A stretch of DNA of 64,000 nucleotides from Macrocystis pyrifera. Taxonomy: Eukaryota; Sar; Phaeophyceae; Laminariales; Laminariaceae. Shown in pieces: positions 25,001-35,554 of this stretch (position 1 is the first letter of the stretch; each line of letters opens with the position of its first letter). Position numbers and translations under genes: made by a program. The notes under the pieces are model-generated. The model was given only the letters and a program-made list of their open reading frames with translations. It was not told where the DNA came from and searched no databases. The stretch covers positions 21,925,142 to 21,989,141 of the forward strand of contig JASSKH010000001.1 of the NCBI GenBank assembly GCA_031763025.1, given 5' to 3'.

Positions 25001-28000
25001 ATCCCTATCCTTGCTCAGCCCAAGACGTCAACTACCACGCAATTCCATCTGCTGCCAAACGCACGCTTTGGTGCTTTCGTTGTGATCTATTGAGCCCATC
25101 CACGAAACACGCGGTTGTATGTTATGTAATTCTTGTGGCGAAATTGTTGTCATTTTGTGGCAGGGGGATCGCTTTCTGCGCGGACGTTGCCCACGCGCAC
25201 AGCCTGGCTCGCGTCCTGAACGAGCATGGCATCACCGCGCTGGCGGTGGACGGGAAGATGAAGAAGGAGGTGGGAGCGGTGAAGATGAACCATTCAGGGC
25301 CATGGTGGCAGCTGTGATTGTCATGGCAGTACCGGTATTTGTTTGGCGATAGCAGTGATACCCGACCAGGTTTATAGAAGCGGAACGCATTGAACGACAT
25401 CATGCTTGTGGCCATAGAACGCAAACAGACCCGCAATCAACTGCGACAACGGAGTTGCATATGTCGTCTGTGACGGCAATCTTGAAATGTGGCGACGGTG
25501 GTAATACCTGCTGCCAGCTCCAGCTCGCGTCTTACCTTTCAGTCACAACTCAGGCCATTATCAACGCGAAGCACTTCCCCATCACATCGTTGAATGCCAG
25601 ACGTCGGAAACGACTAGCACCAACGCATCCAGTAACATATTCGACGCATTCTCTCCTTGTCGTAGAAGCTGGACATGTGACCGCCGCGGTTGGCTTGACG
25701 TAGTGGTTACGCCCAGGTACAGTAGCGCTTTTTAACAGAGGTCGGTGCTGTTATCTGTGCTGTTTGCGTGCTATTTTTTCCGAAGTACTTGTGGTCGGGA
25801 TCTCTTTCGATCTGGTGGCAGTTTCGTGTAGCTGAGGGGGCTGTGCGAAATGTTGTCGGTGCGCCGTAAAACATGTAACAGCGCAGTCCCCCGGGGAAAC
25901 CTGTTATTGGAGCCTTCCCCCCCTCCACCCGCTTTTCCCCGCGTCGGGAAGTGACCATGCCTACGCACCCTGACAGAATCACTCACTCACCCCCTTTTTG
26001 TCCCTTGTTTTACCTTTTTTTCCTTTCTCTTATATCTTTTGTTGCTCTTTCTTTTTTTCACGTTTGCCCCTCTTTGTGTCTCTGCCTGTATCGTCCTTGT
26101 TGCTTTTTGCTATCTTCTGTTTATTTTGACTTTGCTTCGTCGTCTTCCTTTTCGTTTTTTTTTTTTATATTAGTTTCTTTTTCGTTTCTCTGGTGTTCTT
26201 AGTAGCGGAGTAAGTATGTTTGTTTTCTGGTTCGTATCTCTGTTCTACACCCCTCGCGTAGCTTGCGAGCCTGCATTCTTCGAAAATCTGCGCATTCTCT
26301 TGTGTGTTTCAATTCTTGCTTTCTTGCTTCCTTGCTTGAATTGAGCCTTTTTTCTTTTTCTTCCTTTTTTTTGATTTTTGATACTTTCTATTTCTATTTC
26401 TATTTTTCGACGTCGAGTTGTTTTTCTCCTGCTGTCTATTTCTTCTACAGTAGGTAGTATGTGGTCTTCTCGGTTTCTGTGGCGACTTGTACAGCGTACT
26501 GCATGTACCTGGTACGTACGTGCGCGGACCTCACTTTTTATTTCTGTTTGAGGTGTAGACGTGCTTCAGTTATCATGTGTATTATTCTCTGCTTGTTTTT
26601 ATTTTTACCGAGCTATTCCCTCCAGAGTGTAGTTATTGGAGCCTGTCCTGCGACCACGGACTGCATTGTATTGTTGTGGCGATGAGTTAATGTGAGAACA
26701 ACAACAACAAGCTCAATGCCGTTTTTCGGCACCTGCGAGAACAGGAGCTCGTGGTGGCGTTCTGCCTCCGGCACTCCTTGTCGACGAATCGTGGCAACTG
26801 TGTTGGGTATTAGTCTAAACAGCCCGTATGTTAGCGAGAACCACTAATGGTATGGCAGTCACGAGAAAGAGACCAAGCTTGCGGTACGATATCAGGCGGT
26901 GCGATATCAGCCACTTCGCACACACTGCTGCTACTGCTGCTGCTGCCGCATGTTTCGTCGCTCGGCATCCGCAGAAGCGAGCGCGAGTCTTGGAAGCTTT
27001 TCGTTCCGGAGAGGTTTCCACTCTGACTAATTGCGGCGTGTTGACGGAAGGGTTCGACGCGCCATTTTGCGACACCATTATCATGTGAGATGCACCATAT
27101 GTACATACATATGTTGTCGTTTCGACCTGAACAGGACGGAACGAGGACAGGGGCGCTTCAGCTAGCCATTCATGCGAAAGCATGAAGCCATCGCGGAGGG
27201 ACCATTGCGCCAGAGATGTTTGTGGCTCTTGAGCTTTGTGTGGTTTCCGTTGGAAGGTGCCATGTTGTGTTTGCAATTGCTGTGCAATGTTTCCCTTCCT
27301 TTCTACACGCGGTTGTTTTGTTTAACTTGTTAGTCCGCGTTGACCTGATAAACAATGCAGTCCGCCAACATACTTTACAAAGGTGTTCTGTGATAGCAGT
27401 GCAAGGCCATTTTTGGCACGTTTGCCCACGTTGCTCATGTTTGAAACTGCTTCGATACGACACCCATACGAGGGCGCACATAGCCAATATTGCATGCCGC
27501 TTCCGCCCTAACGAGTCGCGAAACAATCTTTCTTGAACCGTTACTTTTTGTAGCCCTAGGCTTCCCCTTCCCACCGCCTTTATAGCGCATATTTCACGAA
27601 ACCCTCGTTGTTACTAACATTTCCCGACAGGTGTCGCCCCACGAAGTCAAACCCTCTGTACATGCAGATGCTTGGTCGAGGCACTCGTCCGTGGTTGCCG
27701 TCTACGCTCCAAGGTACGGAAACCCAAGAACAGCGGCATACCGATTTTGCCCAATAGCCGCGAACCATTCAGTAGACCCCTTCCAGACTAAGGTTCGAGT
27801 CGTTTGGTTATACTCGTCCGAGTCCAGGTGCTACTGCTGTACGTTCCATATCATATTAGCATGTTGGGAAAAGTGATTGACATGCTGATGGGGTATTGTA
27901 TTTTATGCTCGGTTCCATGCCGGCGTCCCCTGTAGCTTGGTAGGTGGTCCGCGTGCCTATCAAGATCAATTTCGTGGGTTCAAGTCTCACCGAGCGCATG

Positions 28001-31000
28001 CTCGTAGGGAATTTTTCGTGCATAAATGTTGAACAGCGGAAAGTGCGAGAGCTAGAGTTAGCTACATTCGATGAAAAGCGACGAGCAGTGGGAATGCTGA
28101 ACCCTATGCGCGACAAGACATGAAGGCACGTACCGGGGGTTAGAAGGGACGACACCTGTGACCACGGCTTGTCCAGGAGATTGCTGAGGGTAAAACCTCC
28201 TGTGAGTTAGCCTGGAAAGTAAATATGATGATTAAAAAAGCTAATCCACCTCACACGCGCGCTGTTGGCCACAGCAAAGTACCCCACCCTGCAGAGTGAG
28301 AAGAGTGGATGAAGCGCGCTGGGTAAGAGTTGAAAGCGTCAGCAAGGTGTAGCGTGTCCACGTTTGAAATCCGATCGTCTTAGCAAGACGTAGACTCTTC
28401 AACGTGTGGAATCCGACCATTCTCGCAAGATGTAGACGTTCAACAACGTTTGGAATGCGATCGTCTTTTGTGGTCGAACAGGACTAGTGGGTGGTGCGCT
28501 CCCTCCAACAGCCAAGGAAAGAAGGCGTTTCATACAAGAGTCGCCCAAGCCCCGCATGCATGTCATTGACCTCGTCGACAACTGCGGCAAGCACGAGGCG
28601 AGTCGGTCTACCGGTATGCCACCCCTGCTGCCCGATCAAGCGGCCTTTGCAGTGGTAATGTCGTCGCCCCCGCAGCACTGATGGCCGTGGTTGATGTTTT
28701 CGTTGTCGTTCTGCTTCTGCGTACAAGCCTTACTCAGTCGCTAGTGTAAAGTATTTCTGCGGCGTGAAGGCAGGTGCCTACTGCGATCCCGTCGCGTGCC
28801 TTATGGAGCTACTTTGCGACCACCTGCGCTTGTTTAGCAGCTTTGTTGTCGTGGCTGGTAATCTTCGAGAAAGCTTCTGACTTGCAGAATACACGCAGGC
28901 GTATGCAGACAGGCAGGTAGATATGCGGGGAGCTGCTCCAAGTAGACCGCCAGTCACAAATAGACTAGTAGACAGACAGACAAACAGACGGACGGACAGC
29001 GCTTGTCGCACCAACTGATGGACACACATACCCTCCACGCGAAACAAAATTAGGTGATGAACATTTCGGCGGCCCTTGGGCTTTCCTCTGATTTTCGAAG
29101 CGATGCGACGGGAGAGGCCTTCTCCGTGGAGGTGAGGCGTTGGTACGTCGGCAGCGCGTGCAATGGAGCGTCAGACGCCCTGTTGCTGCTGAGAATCTGG
29201 GCCGGCGAGTCAGGAAGCCGAACCTCTGGGACATACCACTCTGCCCGGAATTAATAACCAATCGGTCCTTTCCTATCTTTGGCAAGTTGTGCAGCGTGCT
29301 CCCGGTGCGGGGAGCGAGCGAGGTTGAAGATTCTGCCAGGATTTTTTTACGGCTACGTAGAGTGGATGGAATGAAGTACAATTGATATCGCGCCGCCTAC
29401 GGTACAAGACGTGGATACCGAAAAAGTTTTGATGTATCTACTGAAGGGTGGGGAGCAGAGCAGTTACGGCTCACCAGTGCTCGTTGGGAAGGGTCAAGCT
29501 GCCAGTGCTGTAGTGCGGTGAGTTGTTCGGAGTGTGGTTGTCTTTTTGGTCTGTTGGCGTCGTCCTTAGCTTTGGCATTGGCAGCTGCAGCGCTGTGGCG
29601 ATAGCGCTTACCAAAACGGCGCAGCAGCTCGTCTGGTGCAGGTCAACGGCATTACAAGGTTAGCGGTTGATTCTGGCGAAAACCGAACGGTTGCTCAATT
29701 TCGGAACATAGAAAAAAGGCGTCATGTGCCGAGCATGGGAAAAGCACGAAGCGACATCTCGTGCGTTTTTGAAACCATCCGTGAAGCTCATTCAGGCCAC
29801 ACGACCCTGCTCATGTTGACCCCGAAGGACAACATCCCTACCCCAACCGATGCAAGCTTAGATTTGCCTCATTTGGTAGTTTATTGCAGCCTCCAGGTTT
29901 GCTGCCAACCTTACGATGGTAACCAGCGTAACGAATTCAAAGGGTGGAGGTCGGAGTCAAAGCTGGAATGGACACCGCGTGACGCTCTTCTCCGCCATCA
30001 ATACCTGGACGCCAACATTCTAACCGGGACTACCCAGATAACTATTATCTCCCTTCAACCATCCAAAGGTCGTCGAATAGGATTCAAATTATCTTCGGTT
30101 GTCTCTTGTCCGCCGCCCCCCCCTAAATCGAGCGTCTTTTAGCTTGTGGTTGCATGGCGACTCAAGGATGATCGCTTTGCGGCGGTCGTGAGCATTCTCT
30201 CGACTCTAAACGCTTGACGCCGTCGAATTTTCGTCGTCGTCTGTTCGTGGTGTTGACTGGTTGCTTCCCCTGCCCTACGCCAATTCCTGCCATAAATATT
30301 TTTGTTCTTGTACTGACGTCGGCACTTCTTAGACCGCTCCTGTGGCGGTCGATCCGCCTCGAATACTGTTTACTTCCCCTCACGTTTTCTACGCGATTCT
30401 TTTTTCCGCATATGGCAATAGACCGTAACACGAAAAAATTCCACGTGCTTCCTGTCTTCTTTCCCTATGCTCGAACTCGTTGTCGGTCATTCTCCTGAAC
30501 CTTGGTGTGGGTTTGTTTGCAGAGCGTCGCGTCCCTCGCTGCGGAAGCCCGCGTGCTGATGGGCGAAGAAAGACTGTTAGAGGGGGAAGACTCTCCACTC
30601 AGAAGAGTCAAGAATCCTAGAGACTTGTCTCTGTTGGTTAAGCGCTACCGCCTTATTGAGGTAAGTCTGTCACGCGTTACGAATTGTCACGATTTTTAAG
30701 ACACCAATGAGGGCCACTCACGTATCTCAAATGCTGGCGAATTGTGATTCATCCAAGTTGTAGTTTTTGGGGTAGTTCTGCAGTCTGGAGTCTGTGCCAT
30801 GGATAATTAATACGCGTATTTTTTGTCGACAGCCGGGCCGATCCTGGCGGCAATAGCAAAATCCTGTCTGGATGCATCGATCGAAGTGGGCAAGGGCGCG
30901 AAGCTGTGACAGTGGGCATTGGGTTGTGCCAAACCCGCGGCCGAAGCAACAAGCCAAATACTGTAATGTCTTGAACCGGAGCCGCAAACGGCTTACTAGT

Positions 31001-32539
31001 ACAACACGCCCTTCTCGTCCTGTACAACCTGTACAACCGTGGCGGCACCTTCGGGTACCAAGACAATCGTTGTGTACTACAGCCGAGCTAAATTGACATA
31101 CGACACCTACGGTATACAAACTGGTACGTGGAAGTGTGCTGAGTCCGAGTGTTATGTTTTCCCGTCCGCCGGTGGACTAGCAAATACAGCATAAGCCTAT
31201 ATACCCCCATCACTGCCGTCCTTTCCATCTCATTCCCCGTCCAAAAAAACATTTCAGGGGAAGAAAACCGCGCAAAGCCTGGAGTCGATGCCAGCCGGCG
31301 TGCCACAAAAGGACGAGGACTGGGACGGCGGAAAACCGATCGAGCCATTCGGCAATTTGGCTATATCCAACCTTTCTGTCGGGGACCGCTTGTCGAAGGA
31401 TGCCTCTTTGCGAGTGAGATGCTTTACGTTTTGTCTGATTTTGCGGCCTCAGGAGTATCAGTATTGCCGTTGGTCCTTCGGCCAGGCCGTGTTACGCTTA
31501 CAGCAGCGCCATTGTGGGTCGCTGGGTGCTGTCTCGTTGCCGCTACTTGTCCAGTACAGTTTAGCTCAGATTTAGGTTTCTGGTTGGCTCGTACTCGAGG
31601 CGCTTTCGATATGTTCCTTCTGGAGGGTTCAAAGCCAGCGAGTTGAGGGCGTGTATTTGCTTCTCGGTGAAAATGAGCCATAGGAATAGTGCTCGTTCGT
31701 GTCTTGCGTACGAATCGAATGAATTTCCACTTGTTGCCTGAAATCTGACGGATTACATCATAGCAAGCCAAATGTTGTGGTTTATTTTTGCGGTGGCTGA
31801 GCATACGGGCAAGTACGGTAATTGTGCTGTTGGATCGAAATGTGTGATCGTCCAGGTAATGGTGGAAGCGATAATCACGGCCGACGACGAAGCGAGCGAG
31901 GACAATTTTGAGTCCGAAGATGACGACGACCAGTACGACGACGACTGCGATGACGAGGTCGAAGACGATTCCAGCACCGGCCTGAAGAAAGCGGTACGGA
32001 GTTTTGATCGACGGCGGCAGAATGCAGGGCCACGCTGCCGTCGGCAGTCGATGTCGGCTGTTACCGTTCACTTGCGTCACCAGTCGTCGAAGGTGTTGTT
32101 TGTGTGGAGGACGGCGGGGGTTAAAGACACGGGCGGCGCGGAGCTGCACGAGGGGGGGGGCGTATCGCCTGGTAGCAACTGTGCAAAGCGTAGCGGACGT
32201 GGCAGCGGGGAAGGTCGGAGTAACGCGATGCCGCCTCACTCCGGTAACGGATGTTCGTGGTGGTATAGTCTAGACGGGAATGTCGAGCTTTTACGGGTAA
32301 TACGGATCTTGGTGTCGGTAGTGTCGAGGGTGGAAGGTGACTCGAAGGAGCTCAACTGCAAGGGTGGCGGGGACGTCCCCCTCACACAATGTGACCGCAA
32401 ACCTATCCTTGTGGAAGCATTGAAGAATGTAACACACCACCACGCGTGCCGAATTGAGAGGCTGTCGGCACCTTGTGGGGTTGCTACTGTACGTTGTTCA
32501 ATGTCTCCGCGGGGATTTGTTTACACCCACATTGTGTAG
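15894..32539 (+). CDS. SF2 helicase, Irc3/SSL2/RadD-like, 15 exons found (5' end missing)
   Basis: Predicted ATP-dependent DNA/RNA helicase. Exons: 15894-16030, 16929-16982, 19484-19570, 20236-20331, 20929-21053, 21883-22033, 23100-23224, 25164-25269, 26975-27084, 27631-27713, 28512-28597, 29054-29131, 30523-30660, 31258-31413 and 31856 onward. All joins keep frame. Motifs in order: LRPYQ (Q-like) and PLATGLGKT (I), VLVHRNELVQQ (Ia), VIASVQTL (Ib), DEAH (II, cut by an intron after DE), GFTATP (III), SGYLVD, GIAFCADVAHA (IV), TNCGVLTEGFDAP (V), QMLGRGTRP (VI). Next comes MHVIDLVDNCGKH, the post-helicase signature of Irc3-like proteins, then an acidic C-terminal part. Yeast Irc3 works in mitochondrial DNA maintenance; location here is unknown because the N-terminus was not found. 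The stop at 32539 is one option, and a donor at 31994 is the other. Confidence 0.9.
16620..16880. repeat. Degenerate CCAATC-rich tract in a helicase intron
   Basis: This is a loose array of TCCAATC, CCCAATTC and CCATCCAATC words without fixed spacing. It lies between the helicase exons at 15894 and 16929. Confidence 0.5.
17628..17736 (-). mobile_element. MITE family M, copy 6, opposite orientation
   Basis: The same element is inserted in the reverse direction: ATTTTGTTAGTAAAAATAGG lies near its left side. TA flanks both ends. It lies in a helicase intron, between the exons at 16929 and 19484. Confidence 0.88.
17899..18412 (+). repeat. Repeat B, unit 1 (~515 bp)
   Basis: It starts with TATATAGGTTGGGTT and the conserved core GTCGGTTGGCGACGACACTG, then a T-run at about 17983. 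It ends GGTCTATGGTCATACGACC and a poly-C tract. It is preceded by another poly-C tract. It lies in a helicase intron. Confidence 0.8.
19484..19570 (+). CDS. Helicase exon joining motif Ia to Ib
   Basis: The 29 codons AAASFSRFLPHFSIGVEKG onward bridge NELVQQ and VIASVQTL with no gap relative to the family. The acceptor is TGCGCAG and the donor is GTG|GTGAGT. The overlapping frame that reads from MELTPC is a shadow. Confidence 0.82.
20236..21053 (+). CDS. Helicase exons carrying VIASVQTL and the split DEAH box
   Basis: Exon 20236-20331 ends GGVVIVDE and exon 20929-21053 begins AHHVKMGG, so the intron falls inside the DEAH box. The second exon ends with GFTATPR and two spare bases. These complete an Arg codon with the first base of the exon at 21883 (ADGLSLRPFFDF). 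Confidence 0.92.
22860..23035 (+). repeat. Repeat B, partial unit
   Basis: Only the second half of the unit is clear: AGGCGGTTCTTAGTGACCCA through GGGTCTATGGTCATACGACT. It lies just upstream of the helicase exon at 23100. Confidence 0.75.
23734..24908 (+). repeat. Repeat B tandem array, one partial and two full units (~530 bp each)
   Basis: The anchor GATATCGAGTAC recurs about every 520-540 bp, near 23828, 24350 and 24890. Each full unit has a TATA-like box, the GTCGGTTGGCGACGAC core, a T-run, and the distal block ending GGTCTATGGTCATACGACTA. The array fills most of the helicase intron between the exons at 23100 and 25164. Confidence 0.88.
23863..23954 (+). ncRNA. Candidate Pol III-type small RNA in repeat B
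   Basis: TATATATA at 23863 is followed by GTCGGTTGGCGAC, a perfect 4-bp stem-loop, and then by a second short stem-loop GCTCACTACGCGAGC. Next come CTAGACAACCAGGGTACC and a long T-run that would stop RNA polymerase III. The same order is kept at 17899-17998 and 24393-24496. No known RNA family was recognised, and transcription is inferred only. Confidence 0.3.
25990..26450 (+). other. Pyrimidine-rich tract in a helicase intron
   Basis: About 450 bases are dominated by T and C on the plus strand (runs of CTTTTT and TTTCTTTTT). They lie ~530 bp upstream of the acceptor of the exon at 26975. No coding content is credible. Confidence 0.7.
26975..27713 (+). CDS. Helicase exons with motifs V and VI
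   Basis: Exon 26975-27084 encodes RARVLEAFRSGEV and TEGFDAPFCDTII. It ends AT|GTGAGA and joins exon 27631-27713, giving M-CRPTKSNPLYMQM then LGRGTRPW. The final Arg of the GRGTR sequence is the expected motif VI arginine finger. Confidence 0.93.
27919..28240 (+). mobile_element. tRNA-derived SINE, copy 2
   Basis: It has the A-box-like TAGCTTGGTAGGTGG and the B-box GGGTTCAAGTCTCACC about 40 bp apart, as in a tRNA head. The body is shared with copy 1 (ACCCTATGCGCGACAA, GAGGGTAAAACCTC) and the tail is GATGATTAAAAAA. It sits in the helicase intron between the exons at 27631 and 28512. Confidence 0.82.
28347..28470. repeat. About 55-bp tandem repeat, two to three diverged units
   Basis: The words TTTGAAATCCGATCGTCTT, GTGGAATCCGACCATTCT and TTTGGAATGCGATCGTCTTT recur with AAGACGTAGAC between them. 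The array lies in a helicase intron, immediately upstream of the exon at 28512. Confidence 0.65.
28512..29131 (+). CDS. Helicase exons flanking an apparent GC-AG intron
   Basis: Exon 28512-28597 ends VIDLVDNCGKHE and exon 29054-29131 begins VMNISAALGLSSDF. No GT donor near 28597 gives phase 0, but GCGAGT there does. The join keeps the family spacing from GKH to the LGL segment. Confidence 0.75.
28968..29002. repeat. ACAG-type microsatellite
   Basis: Imperfect runs of AGAC and GGAC occur just before the acceptor of the helicase exon at 29054. Confidence 0.7.
31856..32539 (+). CDS. Helicase acidic 3' exon, end uncertain
   Basis: It begins VMVEAIITADDEASED and runs through a strongly acidic segment (ESEDDDDQYDDDCDDEVEDD). 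A good GT donor occurs at 31994, but the frame also stays open to a TAG at 32537-32539. The second half is Arg/Gly/Ser-rich and unremarkable, so it may be intron or true C-terminus. The minus-strand frame over the same bases looks like a shadow. Confidence 0.5.
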   Translation, partial: VMVEAIITADDEASEDNFESEDDDDQYDDDCDDEVEDDSSTGLKKAVRSFDRRRQNAGPRCRRQSMSAVTVHLRHQSSKVLFVWRTAGVKDTGGAELHEGGGVSPGSNCAKRSGRGSGEGRSNAMPPHSGNGCSWWYSLDGNVELLRVIRILVSVVSRVEGDSKELNCKGGGDVPLTQCDRKPILVEALKNVTHHHACRIERLSAPCGVATVRCSMSPRGFVYTHIV

Positions 32540-33474
32540 GGAGGGGATGGGGTCCCGGCCGCCTGTGTAACCGACGCCAATGGGGTTAACCACCAGTGTT
32601 TCCCACGGTCACCTCTTGGTCTAGTAGTAGTGCAGGTTTCTCTTCATGGCTGCTGACTGTTCCGGTGTTAAGACATCACTACGGGGTTTGGCCTTTCTGG
32701 ACGAAAATGTAAAGACTCTCAAAGGGTATCATCCCAGGTATGAGGGTTCCTTGTATTTCCGTGGTAACCTCGTGCGCGCGTCCACCCTTAATAAATTAGC
32801 TGTACGCTGGGGAATAGCAGGGCAACGTGCAGCGTTGCCTGTGCTCTACAGTGAGGCATTGGAGCCCAAATAGCAACGGTGCACGTTGTTGAGTTTTTCT
32901 ATGGTAGTTTTTCGGACTTTTTTTTTAATTCCTTAAACGTATGCTCCTGCAGGGGGGGAAGAGCCCGACAAAAATGCAATAGGAGAATCCCCAAGGGGTA
33001 CCCTAATATCGGGGGCTCACGCGCTGGCTCGATCCTACAACACGATTGCTTTACGCTATGATACTCGCAAGACGCACACAGCAGGCAGTAAACGTCGAAC
33101 CACAGCCGTTGGGTGTTCATTACGTCATGCGAGGCTTCGGATGTTCAATAGCCCTTGGACGCCCAGTCCTCTTTGTGCTTCCCCGTACTGTAGACAGCGC
33201 GTGCCACAGCCTTCCCGGTATGTTATTCAGTTCGTGAAGCCTTTCACGCCCTCGCGGGCTTGTAGAGGTTCGTAAAGTCGTCGAGCACCTATAAACCACC
33301 GTCCTACACCGCCTCTATCGTCGATTTGCTCTCCCCTAGTAGCGTGGGCGGCTGCGCGTGACACAACATGCATGCACGATGTATGTACTGATTTCTCTGC
33401 CCCGCCTCCCTCTTGTTTCCTCTTGAGTGGGTGGATGGGCATGCCACAACATGCATGCTCTTTGCTTCCCTCTT

Positions 33475-33640
33475 TACCCCCCCCCCCCCGTGGTCCGTCT
33501 CGAAAGGGATGCGTGGTCAATGGTCAAATGACTAAGGCAAGCAACAAATGAGTACGCTCCCCCCCCCCCCCGTGGTCGATGGTCAAATGACTCAGGCAAG
33601 CAACAAATGAGTACCCCCCCCCCCCCCCCCCCCCCCCGTG
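33475..33640 (-). repeat. Repeat A, copies 3 and 4, separated by long C-tracts
   Basis: Two inverted copies of the repeat-A core (GGTCAATGGTCAAATGAC and GGTCGATGGTCAAATGAC) each end in AACAAATGAGTAC. They are separated and bounded by uninterrupted C runs of roughly 10, 12 and more than 20 bases. Confidence 0.85.
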
Positions 33641-34036
33641 TTGTCTGAAAGCCGACCCACTCCCCACACACAAAACAGCCCCCCCCTTCACCCCCCCGTC
33701 TTCTTAATACCCTCCTTTAAATCATCCGGGAACAATACACCGCTCGTACGTCATGAGTGTTCTGAGTCACGAGCTATTAATTGGGGTTGGTTCCAGTCTC
33801 TCGGCGACATCCCCAAAGGCGTTGCCCCTTCCGTCCTCTACCACAGGCGACGACCCTCAATCAATCCAGATGAAGTGACATCAATAACAAAAAACACAAC
33901 AGAAACGCGAGAGCAGACGATGTCATAGCCGGCGTGCCGCGATCACCAGGTGCAACATGCAACAAGCATGCTCGTTTGCCTTTCGTGAAAAAGCACTCTT
34001 AAGATCAGCGGGCTGAATCGCACGTCTTCAATCATC

Positions 34037-34623
34037 CTACATTGCAAACACGGAAGTTGTCACCCCCCGCCCGCCCCTCCCTGCATGGGCTGCCATTATA
34101 CGCTCCCGCTCAGCAACCAAACCTCTGTATTTTGCTAGAGTACTCTTTATTGGCCCCAGGGCGATACTTTCAGGAGGTATGTGCAGCGTAGCAAAACCTG
34201 CGTTCACTGCAAGCCCGCCTTCCCTCAGGTAACTCTCGTCCCTAGCGTTGGAGCGCGGAAGCCCCTTGACATTTGTGGTCAGTAGCGATCGCTTATGATC
34301 AAACGACAATGTGTTTTGTAGGCTGGCATCATCGATCGATCCCCTTCGTAGCTCGGTCCATGGCAGTGGGGTAGAAAAATAGTCGCAGGTGCACACTGTG
34401 GACACACCCATAAGACGGAGGCATTTACTCGGCGACACGAGTAAAGAAAACACTTTATGTACTGCTGTATCTCCCGTCTAATCATCCCGTCTCTATTTCT
34501 TGCCGAAGCCCGCGCCCGAAAAACAATGGAAACCGCCGTAGGACCGGATAGACGCAGTGCGAACAGGACGTGTGCATCAGGCAAGACAATAGGCGGCGTG
34601 AAAGACATCATGTTCTGCCGCAA
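34037..34623 (-). pseudogene. Coding-like region of unknown family with a frame change
   Basis: Two overlapping minus-strand frames look protein-like. One starts at 34623 (MRQNMMSFTPPIVLPDAHVL) and the other ends at 34037 (RDESYLREGGLAVNAGFATL then SVFAM and stop). Moving from one to the other needs a frame change near 34450, or a short intron. I do not recognise the family. It could be a decayed gene, two exons, or chance. Confidence 0.3.
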
Positions 34624-35554
34624 CTCAGCCCTTCCTTAACCCGCCCCGGGTTCCCTGCGTTTATCTGAGTTTTGTCTTGGCAGTCAATCAGGTGTTTCAT
34701 CGGTGCCGCCGGGCGGTTTAAACCTTCGGGGTCATGCGTGCACAAACTAGTGGCGCGACGGGACGAATAAGCGCGGGCTTCAGGACATAACACAAGCATA
34801 CTTGACTTGGTTAGGAAAACCAGAGCCATAGCAGAAATTCTGCATCAAAAGGCGAGGCACGCAAGGGAATGACACAAGGGGGGGACTTCCCCTGGCACTC
34901 GACCCCGGCGGGCGAGTTTGCATGCACCCTTTGGCGTCCCATCAAACGAGAAAATCCGGAAGTAACGTATGAACACGTGACCCCCACGTATTAGTTTGTG
35001 CATTGTGGCAATCTGCTATATAAATGAGCGCTTCATTGTCCCTAAAAAAGAAAAGCCCATCAAGAACAACAAGCAATACAGCAGCCACGCCACCATCTCG
35101 CTCCCTCGCCGGCTAACTACTTGCCCTTAAAAGAGAACATCCTTCGAAAAACTACCAACCCTCAGCATTATATTTCTCTTACCCGCTACGGTTAACCCAA
35201 CAAGCAAGTTGCTGCTGGTAGATTTTTCCTCACGTCTTTGCAAAGAAAGCATAATTTATACCCGAAAGCTCCACATTGATTCGATTTTTACTTCAATTTA
35301 CCGTACGTAGGTACGCTAATGCTTGCGAGAAAACACGAAAACAAGACCTGGCAATGTTTGAACCGAAAATAATTGCAAGCTACGCGGGTGTTCGAGACCA
35401 TTTACGAATATTGTCGAGTCAAGCGTCATCAAACCCAGGAACATTATATATCGTTGATGCCACGACATTTCGGGGTTCCTCCCCGTCTGTTGTGTGTGCT
35501 TTGCTCGTGCCGGCCTAGGCCGTCTAGTGTAGCTTCTTTCTCTCGGCTTTATTC

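Larger units (their letters stand above)
32540..35554. other. Gene-poor stretch downstream of the helicase
   Basis: It holds the poly-C and repeat-A block at 33475-33640 and one coding-like minus-strand region at 34037-34623. The rest shows only short open frames and A/T-rich sequence near 35000-35300. Confidence 0.5.

Noticed and set aside
27951-28000. A functional tRNA gene
   Set aside because: A- and B-box-like sequences are present, but the cloverleaf stems do not close, and the same head begins a ~320-bp repeat, so it is a SINE.
31424-32239. 271-codon minus-strand open frame opposite the helicase 3' exon
   Set aside because: It mirrors the Asp/Glu-rich plus-strand exon as Val/Ile/Leu-rich sequence, and it has no family features.
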